Translations under genes and position numbers: made by a program
The notes under the pieces: model-generated
Databases searched by the model: none
What the model was told of the DNA's origin: nothing
The model's input: only the letters and a program-made list of their open reading frames with translations
From: Acanthococcus lagerstroemiae
Taxonomy: Eukaryota; Arthropoda; Insecta; Hemiptera; Eriococcidae
Assembly: GCA_031841125.1 (NCBI GenBank)
Contig: CM063109.1
Span: forward strand, 2,022,321 to 2,086,320
Direction: 5' to 3'
Length of the DNA: 64,000 bases
Part shown: positions 1-12,799 of the stretch, piece after piece
Position numbering within the stretch: position 1 is the stretch's first letter
Layout: each line of letters begins with the position of its first letter

Positions 1-26
1 GTACTTTACACTGCATTGTAAAATAT

Positions 27-461
27 GTATAGGCAGCAAGAAAATTGACCGCGAATAACTGATCGCGAACAATTGATAGCAAGAAAATTGGCAGCGAATA
101 ATTGGCCGCTGATGATAATCGACTGCAAAGGAAAATTGACCGCAGGCTGACAAATTGACCGCGGCGAATTTTATCACTTTACTTTACACCGCATAAAATG
201 AAAAAGAAAAGGTAAATGGTAAATTTTCCCAACTACTGAGTAAAAAATTTTCAAAGGGGGGAGCCCCCCCTCCCCATCGGTATGTCCTTGCCTGCGCATC
301 GCAAAGACCTCGTTTTCCTTGCCGATCTAAAACCTCCTCGTGATGTCTTCTGAGTAAGGCTAATAGGCTTACAGAAGAAAAATCGGATATCACCCGCGGT
401 CAATTTTTATCTGCGCCCAGTTATTCGTGGTCAATATTCTGCGGTCAATTTTCATGGACCC
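27..461. mobile_element. MULE-like non-autonomous element, family A copy 1
   Basis: Both ends are made of degenerate, closely spaced units of the type GAAAATTGACCGCG, pointing inward from each end (about 39-170 on the left; 398-461 on the right, inverted). The right end read inward begins GGGTCCATGAAAATTGACCG, which closely resembles the ends of the MULE at 42581-43306. The 9-bp direct repeat GTAAAATAT flanks it (18-26 and 462-470). The left boundary is uncertain by about 5 bp because the left terminus is less well conserved. No transposase is visible inside, so movement would depend on a related autonomous copy. Assignment rests on the resemblance to the 42.6 kb element and on the 9-bp repeat. 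Confidence 0.6.
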
Positions 462-470
462 GTAAAATAT

Positions 471-1167
471 ACGGTAGGTACACTTTTTTTTTTCTTTCTT
501 TTGTTCACTATAAAACGGAAACTTGCTATAACGGAAAAAATTACACAAACCCACTGCATTCCGTCTTAGACAAGTTTTACTGTAGTTACTCCATTTGCTT
601 CTATCTACCTGGTGTATTCGTACCAACATTTAAGTAAATTCGTAAACGTTTCGCCTTCTTGAAAAATAATAGAACTGGCAATGTGGTTTCAAAGTTCGAT
701 AGTTCTCTTCGCCATTCTTTCGAGTTATTCTACCATTCTGGTACTAAGGTAAAAGCACACCAATAAAACGCACTCAATCGTGCCCTTATATAAAAGCAAT
801 TTTTCGTTCAATTTTCTGCGGCATGCGATATACGTATTCATACAATCAGTTCTATTTGACGACTAAAAGCTATTCTCGCTCTCAAGCTGCTTGCTCGATT
901 GCTTACTATCTGTTCATCTTTCTGTCCGTTTTTCCATCCAGCCTTTTCTACCTACCTCGCAGACCGGCTATCCTCCTGTTCGATTGAACTTTGTGGCAAC
1001 TGATTTATCCTTGGACCCGACCAACTTTTCATATTTGAGAGAGGCAATCTGCTCGGCGTTTTTTCTTGTCAAGGCAGCGAAGAAGCGGAAACCAAATTTC
1101 GATAGTAAGATAGAAATGTGTAAATAAGTTTTGTTTTTCCACCCGGTAACAGGAGGAAGATTAACCA
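471..1167. other. No gene seen
   Basis: AT-rich DNA with T-runs near 485-500 and no ORF resembling a known protein. Short open frames here have no recognisable motif. Confidence 0.5.
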
Positions 1168-1175
1168 ACCACAAC

Positions 1176-1498
1176 CATAGGCGCCGACTTGGCATTTTTC
1201 GGGAGACAAAGCCCCCCCCCCCCCCCCGAATGAAAACTTTGGAAAGGCGACGCTCCCTCCAATATTTTCAACTCAAAAATGGAAAAAGTACAACAAATTT
1301 TACCATCAATTTTTTAATTTAACAAAAAAGAAAGTAAAATATGATAAGTAATAATGAGAACGGTATAATTTTGACACAAAAATAGATGGAAGACGACCAT
1401 TGGACTTTTCAACGAGAAGAATTTTTAACCGCTCCTAAGAACCGTGATAACTTTGATTCTGCCCCCTCCCCATTATTTTCCATAAGTTGGCGCTTATG
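1176..1498. mobile_element. MITE with CATAGGCGCC ends and imperfect 8-bp duplication
   Basis: The left end starts CATAGGCGCCGACTT and the right end, read inward on the minus strand, starts CATAAGCGCCAACTT. Both are followed by a G/C homopolymer region (C-run near 1212-1227; CCCCCTCCC near 1462). The flanks carry an 8-bp duplication with one mismatch, ACCACAAC (1168-1175) and ACCAGAAC (1499-1506). An 8-bp duplication fits a hAT-type non-autonomous element. There is no coding capacity; the open frame starting in its right end (1487-1738) is judged spurious. Confidence 0.65.
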
Positions 1499-1506
1499 AC
1501 CAGAAC

Positions 1507-4500
1507 CTTCCTTAGTACCCCTCGACCATTAATTATTTCAGAAGTACGCGAAGCCTATAGGTACTTAGGTCTAAGCGTCCGCACTCCGGAGAACTTGAAG
1601 AGCATTCTAAATCGCTTCATCAGACGACATTTTAAGAACACGAGGATAGAAAGTTTAACAGGAAAGCGCACGTTCGCACATAGCATATTTTTGAATGCCC
1701 TGCCATCGAACATTTTTGTGACCAAGAAAAGCATTTAATATTTTTTCATTGGGTAAGTAAGTTACAAGTTTCACGCGAGGATTTTTCTGAAGATACCCAT
1801 CCTACACGCATATACTCAATGAACTTCTAGGCGTGATTATCAACCCCAAGCAAACGGCGATAATAATTTTATCGCTGAAAGTTAATTGTACGAATCTGAT
1901 GATTTTTGCGTTCTGTTCCAAAGTTGAGTACAAAAGGAAACCAGAAAGTGATGAAGAAGAAGAAAATAAAATAAAAAACTTTTGCACGTTTATTCACTCT
2001 TGAACAATGTGAGCGCAGAAAATTCGGTTGATATTTCGGATGATGAATATTCAGCAACCTTATGGGGCCCATCGACTGATATTTTCATTTAAGGATTTGA
2101 GACAGGTTGGAAACAAGCCAGATAATCTACACCTAGATTACGTAGCCACATTAGGAAATGTCCAATATATGACTCAATTTCGTTGGACAGAGGAGTATTT
2201 CCTCTGAAATAACATTGCATTCGAACGTTTCATAGTTCGCTGCTGTTCAAGTACCGACACGGCATGTGCTAAGGCACAGTTAGTCCCCCCCCCCTCCCCC
2301 ATAAAAAGACACGGCGAAGAGAACAACATTTCTGACTGAAAAACTTAACATAAGGGCGACAAATGCTCGTTGATGACATCCGAGGTTTTCGTGAACAGTA
2401 ACAGGATCTGAGGTAGGTCAGCGAGTATCTATACGTATCTGAGATGAAAATGAAACTGTAGACTCTATATCGACTAAAGACACTGAACTACGAAATTTTT
2501 TCAAACAGAGCCCTTGTAAACACTGCCGACATTATAATAATCACATAGTAGATATTTTCGAGCCTAAGTTTGTTTGAAATCATTTGTTTCGTAGTTTTCG
2601 AGAACGTCTAACAAAAATATGAAAGTTATGTATAAAAGGTAGAATATTGTAGAACCTTGTTCTTGATGTATGCCGCGCGTCACAAAATATAAAAATGAAC
2701 GCATCAAATTTGCTGAGAAAACCCCGAAAGAAAGGGAAGAACAGTTTAAGATGACAAGTGAGAATACGAAATCAATGCGCCGCGGAGATGAAGTATTTAA
2801 ATGAAAACCATTAGATAGATATCGATACGAATCGAGTAAACGTACTATACCCGATTTGAAATTATGAAAGAGAAAACTTTCTGGACTTCAGTTAAATGGT
2901 AAACTGAATTTCAATTTACACATCAAGCATACAGAGGAGCCACCGAAATAACTCATTTGTTACAGTACCTGGACATACGAATTAATATAGCTTTGTACAG
3001 CTGAATATGATGGATAAAATAAACCTCTCAGAACCATACCTATAGAAATGACGTGAACTTGGCTGTACTTCTCTACCGTTTTTCTTAGTCAAAATGAACT
3101 TTCACGCTACAGTCGAATCGGCCATCAGTTAAGCGCAAGATACAACAGAAGGATAGGGTTCGAGAGAATGATTTTTTGATGAAGCGTCGAATTTACGATA
3201 ATATATCGTGTTGTTATAAGACCTATACGCGTGGAAAAGTTTCACATCAATCGAACTCAAAAATACTACTATATGACGTAACATACTTTCGTAGTCGGTG
3301 GCGAATTTAGGAGCTCCTCGAAAAGAGCTATGGTACCTATTCGCAGTAGGGGCCCGCAGGAACTTTTACTTTTCTTTTGAATACCAATACCTAGGGAGGT
3401 TCGAGCCAAACAGCCCCTCTATTGAACCCTGATTCCGTCTTTATTAAGTCATAAAGTGAAATACAGATCGGACAATCAACGATCTCCTACCATGGTTCAG
3501 AACAAATTCCACGCAATCCCTATTCGTTCAATCAGAACTACATAAAAGAGGACAACTCGATATTATCTAGCTAGACGATAATACCGGCGATTGGAACGAA
3601 TAAAGCATTTTTACAGTTACTCCCCGAAGAAGCGCTACGATGTAACTATCATCGACTTTCGGAATTTTACATGAAAGGGTATCGAGCAAACTATTTTGAA
3701 ACGGAAGTTCACAGGATCACGGATTTCAAAAATGTTGTCAGATTTTTGATCTGGCTCAAATTTTGAACTTGAAATGGACAGAATTGACTCGACTTACAAA
3801 AAGGAAGGAAAAAACAAAAAAAAAACATGAAAAATGGGAGGAATATCTCGAGCTGCTGATTTCGAATATTCAATCAAATTATTAAATACTTGAAATGGAT
3901 ACAACTGATACGGCTTAAAAAACGTACGATTATTTTAGGTCGCTTATTTTAAATATCATCTCGCGTTAGATTTGCGTCTCAATTTCAGTGCGGACTCTAA
4001 GATCAAACTTTTATAATGAAAATACGCAATACGAAAAACCAAAACAAGTATATTGTGGATCTTTAATTTTGAATACTGTATCAAAAGAGACCACACGAAA
4101 GAGAAAGACGGATATCTTGAAACTTTTGCTTCGGGTTCGGTCTTTACAAAGTGGCTTAAACACTAAATTTTCAAATTAAACATCATTAAAAAAACAAAAA
4201 ACCGCGGAATTTTCCGTAATATACCCTGTTCTAGTGGGGACTACGAGAGGAAGCATAAAGATTTAGCTCCTGGCCTGGATATTTTTTTCATGGCCCTGGA
4301 ATTAAAATTATACAAGAGGTGGGACTAAAACGAGTCGGCTAGGAAAATCGAACAAAGGTTCCGAAGTCACAGTAAAATGAGATGACTATGATAACCTTTA
4401 ATTGATTGATAAAGAGGAGAGGGAAATTCGAATTTGACATAGATATCACTGTACGAGTACGTCCCGTTTTACCGACCGACATGATCGAGAGACACAATAT

Positions 4501-4622
4501 GGCGACGATCGAATAACACGATCAAATGACACGGCGGTATACGAAGAATGCCGACGGAAGCCGAGAATGGCCGACTCTTGCCGAATATTTTATATGTTCC
4601 TGATGTGCGTCGAATGAATACA
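1507..4622. other. Long stretch with no recognised gene
   Basis: About 3.1 kb of AT-rich DNA. It holds a C-run near 2284-2300 and an A-rich tract near 3815-3830. Fragments around 3720-3900 (GATCTGGCTCAAATTTTG and similar) recur loosely near 30.7 kb and 33.7 kb and may be ancient interspersed repeat. No exon, RNA gene or clear terminal repeats were found. Confidence 0.45.
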
Positions 4623-4733
4623 GGGCTGGTATTCTACTAAAAAAATACGACGAGGTACGCTCACACTCTCATAAGAACGATCGTACAAGTGCGATCGTAC
4701 CTTGTGCACTTTTGTTAGTGGAATACCAGTCCA
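4623..4733. mobile_element. Short foldback MITE
   Basis: The left arm GGCTGGTATTCTACTAA is matched on the opposite strand by GACTGGTATTCCACTAA at the right end. The inner parts also fold (GATCGTACAAGTGCGATCGT near 4679-4699). At about 110 bp it is a near-palindromic foldback of the type left by PIF/Harbinger-like elements, but no clean target duplication is visible, so the superfamily is a guess. Confidence 0.45.
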
Positions 4734-5460
4734 GGATACAGGATGAGGAAACGTTTTTAGTTTTGTATCACGGCAGTATTTCAATGTGCGCGTTTTTGTG
4801 ATAGCCGGTTATATCCTTATCGCAAAATAATAAGAAATGCTACGAAAATGCGATACACTAAAAGTATGTTGATGAAATTTTGCATTTCGTGAGTTTTAGC
4901 CAACTTTTCAGTAACTTTACGAAACGTCAAAGATTTTCTCGTGATATACTGGCTAGACAGACGACTGGCTATACATATTTATTGTCTGATTCTTCAATAG
5001 GTAGACTGATTTTTTCGAGTGTTTCGCATATTTTTGCTTGTTTTTCGTCATTTTTCGCTGACTTTGTCGCCAAAATTACGAAATACGAAAACTGATGAAA
5101 ACGAAATAAGTGTACAGAAAGTGTTTTCGTGTTTCCTCAGTTTCTTGCGAAAATATTCGCGAAATACGATAAACGTATAGTCGGCCATACGGTAGCCCAT
5201 TGAATGTGTTCCACAATCATAAGACATATATACATGTACCGATGTATCTTGCATGCAGTGTAGATACTCGTCATCAGTTTACTGATGATAATCTCATATT
5301 TTTCTTCTCTTCTCCTCTTTTTTTTTTTTTTTTTTTTTCCATTTTCTTTTCAGATAATATAAAAAATAAGTTGGAGTTGCGTTGATTCGTGTCTTTCACT
5401 TGAGAAAATCCCGCACGTACACAATACCTACGGGGTAACCGATTTATACCAGTAATTTGC
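4734..5460. other. No gene seen
   Basis: AT-rich, with a 21-base T-run at 5318-5338. No open frame here resembles a known protein. Confidence 0.45.
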
Positions 5461-5986
5461 CAGCGCAATAATAATTTTATGGAACTTCCTAGTTGCATTC
5501 TGCCGGTCGAGTAAGTTTCTGATTCGGATCTACGTTTTCCCGTGTACATCTGAGGAAACCTGCATTTCAAAAATCTAAATCCAAAATTGAACTCGAACTC
5601 CGCCACGAATCCTAGCTCGATCTTCAAAAACCCAAGTGCAATCGAGCCGTGCACACTCAAAACCCAGATTTAAAAGAACCCGAACTCTTGAAACTGAAAA
5701 AGGAAGAACCTGAATTCGACCACATAGTTACACCGAATAAAAAACCGAACTACGGACCGATAAAAATTGATGGGGTTCGACATCCGTGGCTCGACCATAC
5801 TTCAATCTCTAGGTATTAACATTTCGACGAACTGAAACAGCGTCCTGACAGATTTACGGCGTTTTGCGTATGCAATTTTATCAACATTTTGAGGTAATTC
5901 CGTTATTTAGTAGATATTCACGGCGTTGCAGTTATGCAATTATATTAATATTCCAGCCATGTTGTTGCTGCATTCGAATTCGAAGT
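5461..5986. repeat. Unclassified dispersed repeat, copy 1
   Basis: A 526-bp segment aligning along its whole length, in the same orientation, with 45856-46368. Shared blocks include CAGCG..AATAATAA near the left end, TTCGACATCC in the middle, CAGATTTACGGCGTTTT and TATGCAATTTTATCAACATT, and GCCATGTTGTTGCTG near the right end. I judge identity by eye at roughly 80% with small indels. No terminal repeats, poly-A tail, RT motif or target duplication is evident, so the class is unknown. Confidence 0.7.
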
Positions 5987-8985
5987 AAACCGTATTATTT
6001 CAATCCATCTATACTCCACAGGCCACTAATGATTGGTAGCATGAAAATGATAGTATCAAGTTTTGTAATAAAAAATTTCAAATAATTTCGATTTGGAAAA
6101 TATTAACTTTGGAGCCAGGCGTTAAATTTGATGAGATAGTTGAAATTAGCTTATGCAAAGCTCTTGTTTCGGTACCTACTTATTTCGATTTTCTTAGTCG
6201 ATTTGACGTAGCTTTTTCTTTCGAGCTATGTATAAAATTTAATTCGCATTAAGAACCAAATGATATTTAGCCTATGTATTTCGACACTTCGTCCAGGATT
6301 CAATTTGAATTCGAGAGCACGAATCAAGAATGATAGAAAAACCTGGTGAAATAATCGAAATCAGTGAACCGGAAAACACATCTTTGGTCCTTTTCATTAA
6401 AAATAGTACAAAACAAGCGATTTCGGAACGAAGTTAACGATCCTCAATTTTGTCTGAGATTTCGCGATACTATTAAGAGCGAGAAAACTCGGTCTTAATG
6501 GTGTTACTAATCATCTAATGCTGAATAGGTAATGAATTAAATTATGCGTTGTATTCTTCTGGCACTATGTTGTGGTTTTTCTAAGATTCACTTCTTCAAA
6601 GATTGTCGTTTATACAATAAAAAAGCCCTCGTGTCTATAATTTCAAAATTATAGGTGAAAAATGGTCGAGTGAGTTAGAGGTGATGTTTGGATTCCCTGA
6701 TAAATTGGATTCTATATTTCATATTATTCTCTTACTTAAGCAACACAGTCGCACCGTGATAACCGAATAATTAATATTGTACGTATTCAAAACTATTAAC
6801 GCCCAACCTGAAGTTCCTCGCATCACGATTTTCATTCTTACTCGTATACTCGGGTACATAGCCTTTGGGAAAGGATGCGCGCGTCTTCACTACCGTTACG
6901 TGATAAAAACATTTTGACGGTTAAAAGTTTTCATTCATACTCGGTTCCTCCTCGCGAGCGTTTCCTCGTCACAAGAATTTATAATTTGGCCGTGGATTAC
7001 GATGTGAATTTTCACACGTTGGCGCGTGTATGCGACGATTTTTTCCCAAGTTGACGCGATCGCAAGTTCCGCTACTGCTTTTTTTTTTTTTTTTTTTTTT
7101 TTTTTCAATTTGTTTTATTTTTTCCTACGCGCATTTTTGGCACATTTTCGGTTTAAAAAGACCAACTTGAAGAATCGAGTGGGTAAGTGCATCGACGTGA
7201 TATAATGCGCCGCGATATACTTGAAAACGAAATGAATACAGCGACCGGTGTCCGTAAATAATAATACGACCCGATTCAACGAGTTTCCTCTTCTTTTTTT
7301 TCCTTATAGCTTCTTTTCCCTTCATTCTTCTCTCTTACTTTTCAATACTCAGAGTGATGTGAACCCGAAAACACGCCGAAAAAGATCAACAGGCTGATGA
7401 CAAATCAGAATACGACTATAGAAGCGTTTGCATTGCAAAAAAGCGACTGTTTTCATCAGCCAAACGGCTGTTTTATTGAAATGTTCGACATTTGTATTCA
7501 AGAAAGGTATCTAGTCTCTTAGATACGGGGTATACATATTGCACTGGGTACAGCATATGCAAGAATCGTCGTGACTGAAGACGAAACTACGAGATTTTTC
7601 CATCTTGCTGTCCTTCCAACCACAGAATAATACACGTGATTTATATCAGAATTTGTTGGTTTCCGTCACAAAAACTTCTCCATTCAAGGAATTCGCTTTG
7701 CATAAGGTGTCGTGCACAAATGACAGGGTGGCACTCAGAAGATATCAATTATCCTGTCCCGGAGAGCTGAGCCGAGTCGATTTTAGCACGTGAATAAGGC
7801 AGTTCGACATTTTTTCCGCTTGTCATAATTTTGTAAATTTGATGCCGGAGAGGGTACATTGCGGTACACGTATTATTGAAAAGTTATTTACTTCCAAAAT
7901 TCTAGAATTTTGATCGAGACACCCTTCGCAGTTTCTCTTCGTGACGTAGAAGTAAATACCATTTTCTCATTTTCCTCATCTTATCTTTCAATAACACTGA
8001 CCCGTATAGCTGAGTTCTTGAATTCTTGAACTGGATTCACTTATTTTCTGGAAAACGCTTTGTTGCGCACAGACGCTTTTAACGAAAAATATGAGACGGT
8101 TTCTATCAATACGTCTCAAAAGTAAATGACAAAAAAAAGAGTAATTTTTCGTTCAGAATTAATTTCATGAAAGTTGATGTATCAAGGAACTTAATTTTGA
8201 AAAAATTCTATATTACTGGAAAGTACATATTTTTAAATAAAATTTAATTTTTCTCAAATGATTTATTTTATGCTGATTCTGAATCAATACTTCCAACTCC
8301 TTCCCCACGCATATTGTTACTTTAAAATCATACGGATATGAAATGGCGTGATATTGCATTTTGCTGCTATTCAGCTCTGCGCAATTAAAATTAATAATTA
8401 TTGTAGAAAAATGAAGTATGAAACGATTAGAATGAATTTGAGCAATGCCTGCTATCAGAATTAAAGCGAATTCTAACAAGAGTGTATTAAATTTCAGTGG
8501 TCTGAAGAAATCCCATCGAAATCCAAACAAGTCTGGAATAAGTTTCGAAGGTCTGAATTACTCAAGTTGGGTAGTTTTAAAGGAGTAGGATGGATCTTAG
8601 TGATTGCCAAAGGAATATTCGAGAGTTCTAAGCATTCTGCACTAGTCTTAACAGAGTGCAAAGGAGTCTTAACAAATTCTAAATTATTCTTACTTGACTT
8701 TTCTTAGAATATGAGAGTGAGTCTTAACTGACATTGAAAAGATTATTTGTGGCTTAAAAATCATAGTAAGTTCGGATAACTCTTAACTGAAGGTCAAATG
8801 ATATTTGTAAAAACAAAATACATTTTGACGAGCACATAAGATGGAACTGAGGAGGCACGACTTCAAAATTTCACTAAAATTCTAATTTTAAACCTGAAAA
8901 TGACTTCTCGTTTCTCGTTGAAAATGCTCGGAATCTTATTCAACTTTGAAGTGTGTTAATTTGTTAGCGTTAATCGTTATAAATG
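5987..8985. other. Long stretch with no recognised gene
   Basis: About 3 kb without a recognisable exon or transposon end. It contains a 27-base T-run (7079-7105). From 8570 to 8830 there is a loose array of AGTCTTAAC-type words, a theme seen again near 27.2-27.5, 52.0-52.2 and 55.0-55.1 kb. Confidence 0.45.
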
Positions 8986-8989
8986 TATA

Positions 8990-9830
8990 AGTTACAGGCA
9001 AATCGTGAAATCCATGAATAAGATCTCCAGATTAGATGAGACATTTCATGAAATGACTGAAATTTAGCCGACTTTTCATGAATGGTGGTACTCGTATTTG
9101 GCATAAATCATGCAATAGGATTTTTCTTGGAAATATAGTAATAATACGAAGATTAGGCTCTACTCGCAAATTACAAATCATATTATTTATCCTTTTTGAA
9201 CACTACCTATCGGAAATACAAGTGCCAATCAGGCAACAGATCAGTACTAGCCAGAGTTCTCGAGAAGACAGATGATGGTTTCTACAAATTAGGGACTAAA
9301 GTGGACACCTACCGCAGTTATATGCCCGGTCACAGTTCTCGGTTTGTTCGGAAGTTTTTTTGTCGCAAGAAGACATTACAGCTACAACAACTGCCCTTCG
9401 CACAGCCGCGACAAACCAGGTGGAGACACTAGGAAGCCATGGCCAGGGGTTTTTGAGATGCCACTGTACGAAAAGATGTGTTAGCAATCGGTGCATCTGT
9501 CGGAAGAAGGGATTATTGTGCACTCATGTTGTAGTAAGTTGGCCTAACATTACCAATACGGTAGTATACATTATCAAAAGATGACTGCAAGATAGAAATT
9601 CACCACGATTTACGAACTTCAGTTTTTATTTTTATAATGATTTCAGCCATTTCTATATGCTAAATTTTCACTATTAATGATGTGCCTAAAAATCGAAAGA
9701 CATTTCACAAACTGCTAGGCACTTCGTGTAATAAATGAAATTTTGAATAATTGGCCTAAAATCATTCGGCATTTCATGAAATGTCTAGGCGTTTCATTAA
9801 ATGCCTTGATTTCACGACTTTGCTGTAACA
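8990..9830. mobile_element. Ginger-like DNA transposon relic, copy 1
   Basis: The right end read inward is TGTTACAGCAAAGTCGTGAA; the left end is AGTTACAGGCAAATCGTGAA, differing at the first base. Both are flanked by TATA (8986-8989 and 9831-9834), a 4-bp duplication. Subterminal words such as CATTTCATGAAATG and CTAGGC occur on both sides. The interior holds the C-terminal tail of a KRBA2-like integrase (9196-9540). TGTTA..TAACA ends with a 4-bp duplication and a gypsy-type integrase are the described hallmarks of Ginger elements; the family assignment is inferred. Confidence 0.62.
9196..9540 (+). pseudogene. KRBA2-like integrase, C-terminal fragment (frameshifted)
   Basis: Two overlapping frames give parts of one C-terminus. 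The first has a segment reading LEKTDDGFYKLGTK (about 9256-9300). After a shift, a second frame (from about 9376) gives TALRTAA, then HGQGFLRCHC and a cysteine-rich tail with spacing CxCx3Cx4CxCx6C (about 9450-9525). An LRTAA segment followed by GQGF and a Cys-rich tail is what I know from the ends of KRBA2-like integrase proteins. The catalytic core is absent and the frame is broken, so it is a relic. It lies centrally in the TIR element 8990-9830, which fits its having been that element's transposase. Confidence 0.6.
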
Positions 9831-9834
9831 TATA

Positions 9835-10725
9835 CATATTTTTTCGAATTACGAAGTTTTAGGCAGTCAAGTGTTGGCAGAAAAATACGTTAGTAAATAC
9901 CGCGTTAAGTTTCGCGTCCCTGACGATACGAGTTCATATTATTTAAAAAAATTCTCGCGTTACTTACGCGCGATAAAGAAAAATTTTAGCGAGTGTCCCG
10001 ATCAAAATGCTCATGGTACGAGACATACTGATGTGCACAATTAAGACAACTCACTAATGAAACTCGAGAGGACTTAATGCCTGTCCATCACAAGAACTGG
10101 AGCTTCCTCGACGCTGTTATTTTCGACAGATTCGACCACATATCCGCATAATGATCTCGCATGGGTTCACTTACTCCACATCGCAAAACATATCATCGTA
10201 TTGGGCCTTATTCCACCATTCTCTAATCCATAAACAAATTGGACTAAGGTCTAGCTCACATTTAATATAGCATACTACTCTGTAAGTTACAGCAGATTAC
10301 TGGAAAATCACGATCGATAATCATTTCACAACCGCGACTGTTTTTATTCAAATAAATCTACTGTTTCGTGCGAAACTTTTGTACCTCGTGCCTCTTCAGT
10401 AATAAAGAAGTCATGCGGGGATTCTTTGCCCATTTCCCCAGAACACGTGGTATCTCGGATTCAACCATAGCTTTCGAACCATAAATAACGAGTTATTCGT
10501 CAAATTCGACGTTGTATAATTAAGATCAAAATTGAACAATATTGCTAACGATTGGCTGATTAAAATTTACCATCAGCAATTAATTTTGGAATCAGAAGTT
10601 GGCCCTTCTCTCCAGAAAAAGTGGTAACGCTGTGTGGCTGCGAAGACGAGAAAAAATTACCAGCAGTCCTACAATCACCACGTAACCTTTTGCTCTTTTC
10701 ATTTTAAAGTCTACGAGGAACTAAC
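9835..10725. other. No gene seen
   Basis: AT-rich DNA with no recognised coding frame or repeat boundary. Confidence 0.4.
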
Positions 10726-10735
10726 AAAGATATGA

Positions 10736-10919
10736 TGTATGGTGTGGGGGGACGTATGGCGATGCACGCTTTCCAAAGTGGCCCCTATGACACCGCACCC
10801 CGGCCTCGGAAACTACCCTTTCGAGTATCGCATCAGTGGCCGGAAGGATGTTTGAGGCCGGCACGAGCCACTAATTCACTGTTCCGCTTACGAGGCGCAC
10901 TGTCCTGCGAGGGCCACTA
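10736..10919 (+). repeat. GC-rich SINE-like retroposon, copy 1
   Basis: A 184-bp GC-rich island in AT-rich DNA, flanked by a 10-bp direct repeat AAAGATATGA (10726-10735 and 10920-10929). Its core (CAAAGTGGCCCCTATGACAC, then CTACCCTTTCGAGTATCGC) is closely matched by the minus strand of 23879-24130. Variable-length target duplications around a short non-coding unit suggest a retroposed SINE. I see no clear tRNA A/B box or 5S-like box, so the source RNA is unknown. The 62-codon open frame inside is not conserved in the second copy and is not called a gene. Confidence 0.55.
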
Positions 10920-10929
10920 AAAGATATGA

Positions 10930-11739
10930 GGTAACAACGCATTTTATAACGAAGGCTGTTGAACGTCAGTCACTAGTTCATCAGTTTTGAGAGAAAAATT
11001 GTTGACTCCTTTCTCATACACACTATCCGACTATTGAAATTAATTGCTTTCGAGAAGTTGAGAAACCATTAGCTCCTTCGCAGAAAAATAACAATTTAAT
11101 AAATTGACGATCGAAAGTAAACGAGAATAAAACACGACGCAAAAGGGAACGAGTTAGCGAAGTAACTTGAAAGCCCGAAGAAAGAGGGCAGTTTACGAGT
11201 AATGACACTGATAACGAGGATTTTTGTACCTAATGGATCGTACTGGAACATGGCCTCAGTATCGTTCACGCTCGAGCAAACATCACTTATACTTCCAAAA
11301 TTCGATCGTGTTTTTATTGTGTTTTTTTCTTTCTAAATACCGAATATTTGGATTATGGTAATTTGCACGAAATATTACGAGTATAAGAAATCACAGTGAA
11401 ATGAAAGATAAAAGGCGACTCGCTCATTACTCGGATTTCAATCGTTAACAGCATGTAGAGCGGAACTCTCAATGTTGCGGATCGTTTCAAAAAAATGAAT
11501 GTCGTTTAAAGGTCCGCAAAACGTATAAGTAAAATCATAAATTTTTATTTTGTGATTCCTAATTAAATTAAATTAAATTAATTTTTTTAATAACCCGAGT
11601 ATTTTTTGTCTTTACGGCTTTCCTAAGCTATACCTACAAGGCCAATTTTCCTATTCGTTCTATTCTATGCTGTATTTCCTGTCCCACTTACTTTTTATGC
11701 AGGTTTTTGAATTCTTGGTTCAGAAGTAATACCAACTGT
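10930..11739. other. No gene seen
   Basis: AT-rich; contains ATTAAATTAAATTAAATTAA near 11561-11582. No recognised gene. Confidence 0.4.
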
Positions 11740-12610
11740 AATTCACACTACTCAGTGAAAAACTCCTACGAACTCATCCATGAAATTCTATTCACTAATT
11801 TTCCTCCCAACGCTTTCTATATTTCTTTAGATGTCATAATATTCGCTATACTAATGACCTCTCCCTCACCTTAGCACGTATCGATCAAATTTTGAAAGAT
11901 TCCTCAATACCCGATCCCTATGCCCAGGAGTTTAAAGAATTGCTGAGACTCTGTGTGGACCAGAATATTTGCTGTTTAAGAACAAGATTCATAAATTTAC
12001 CGATTGTTTGCGAATGGGCCTCCTCCCTCGTCGCACCCTTGATAGCTGAAGTTGTTATGAATCTATTAGAAACTGATGTCCTAGCCACTGAAGTTCATCA
12101 TATTATTTATTAGCACGGCTTTGTGGACGATATTTTTTGCCCACGAAAATGTTTTCGTGAAGAACTTTGAATTTTGTGACATTCTAAACTCCAAATACGC
12201 ATCCATACAATACTCTGTTGAAGCTGTTGATTCATCCATCTATTTTATGAACCTCTATATCGACATCCCTTTCCAAAAACATCAGTTTGATGTACATGGA
12301 CAACTCACTTCTACTACCACAACCATAGAAAACTCATCATTCTACCTCTCACCCACAAAATTTCTGTCTTATCCTCCATAATTCATCGCCGCATTTCCAA
12401 CCCCCTTCTCTTCCAAATTTCATAATGAACTATGGATCATCAAATACACTGCAACACTTGATCGTACTGAAACTGCTATTGACGATCTCATACACAGGAA
12501 GCTCAAATCCATAACTCTTTAACGCACCACCACTCATAAACCAATTGCATCAGACAAAATATGGGTATGCCTGGCTTGCCTTTCCTCGGTACCTTCTCCA
12601 TATAAAACAG
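11740..12610 (+). pseudogene. Reverse transcriptase relic, Penelope-like
   Basis: Reading all three plus frames gives successive pieces of one RT domain. First comes KNSYELIHEI followed by FYISLDV (about 11755-11845), the motif with the first catalytic Asp. Next is ELLRLCVDQNICC (about 11937-11975), then SLVAPLIAEVVM (about 12025-12060), equivalent to the GxPLSPLLAN region. FVDDIFC (about 12119-12139) is the catalytic box. LYIDIPF and a TT..IENSSF segment follow (about 12260-12345), then a tail with IIHRRISNPL (about 12378-12408). The frame changes several times and stops are present. The order and the text after the VDD box resemble Penelope-like elements more than LINEs; no GIY-YIG endonuclease is visible. 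Confidence 0.6.
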
Positions 12611-12799
12611 GCCAAGAGTAATAGCTATTTCTTTTTCTTCTATCAACAAGCGAGAAATGTCTTCGCCAAAAATTCTTCGAATGAATTAACGCTCGGCCAT
12701 TATTGAGTATAATTCAATGGGAATTCCCCAATTTACGCTCAATGTACTCGAATGTTGATTCATCGCGTGTATTGCATCACGGAAAGGGTTTGAATGTAT

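Noticed and set aside
1487..1738. 83-codon open frame
   Set aside because: It begins inside the right end of the MITE 1176-1498 at a non-ATG codon and has no recognisable domain.
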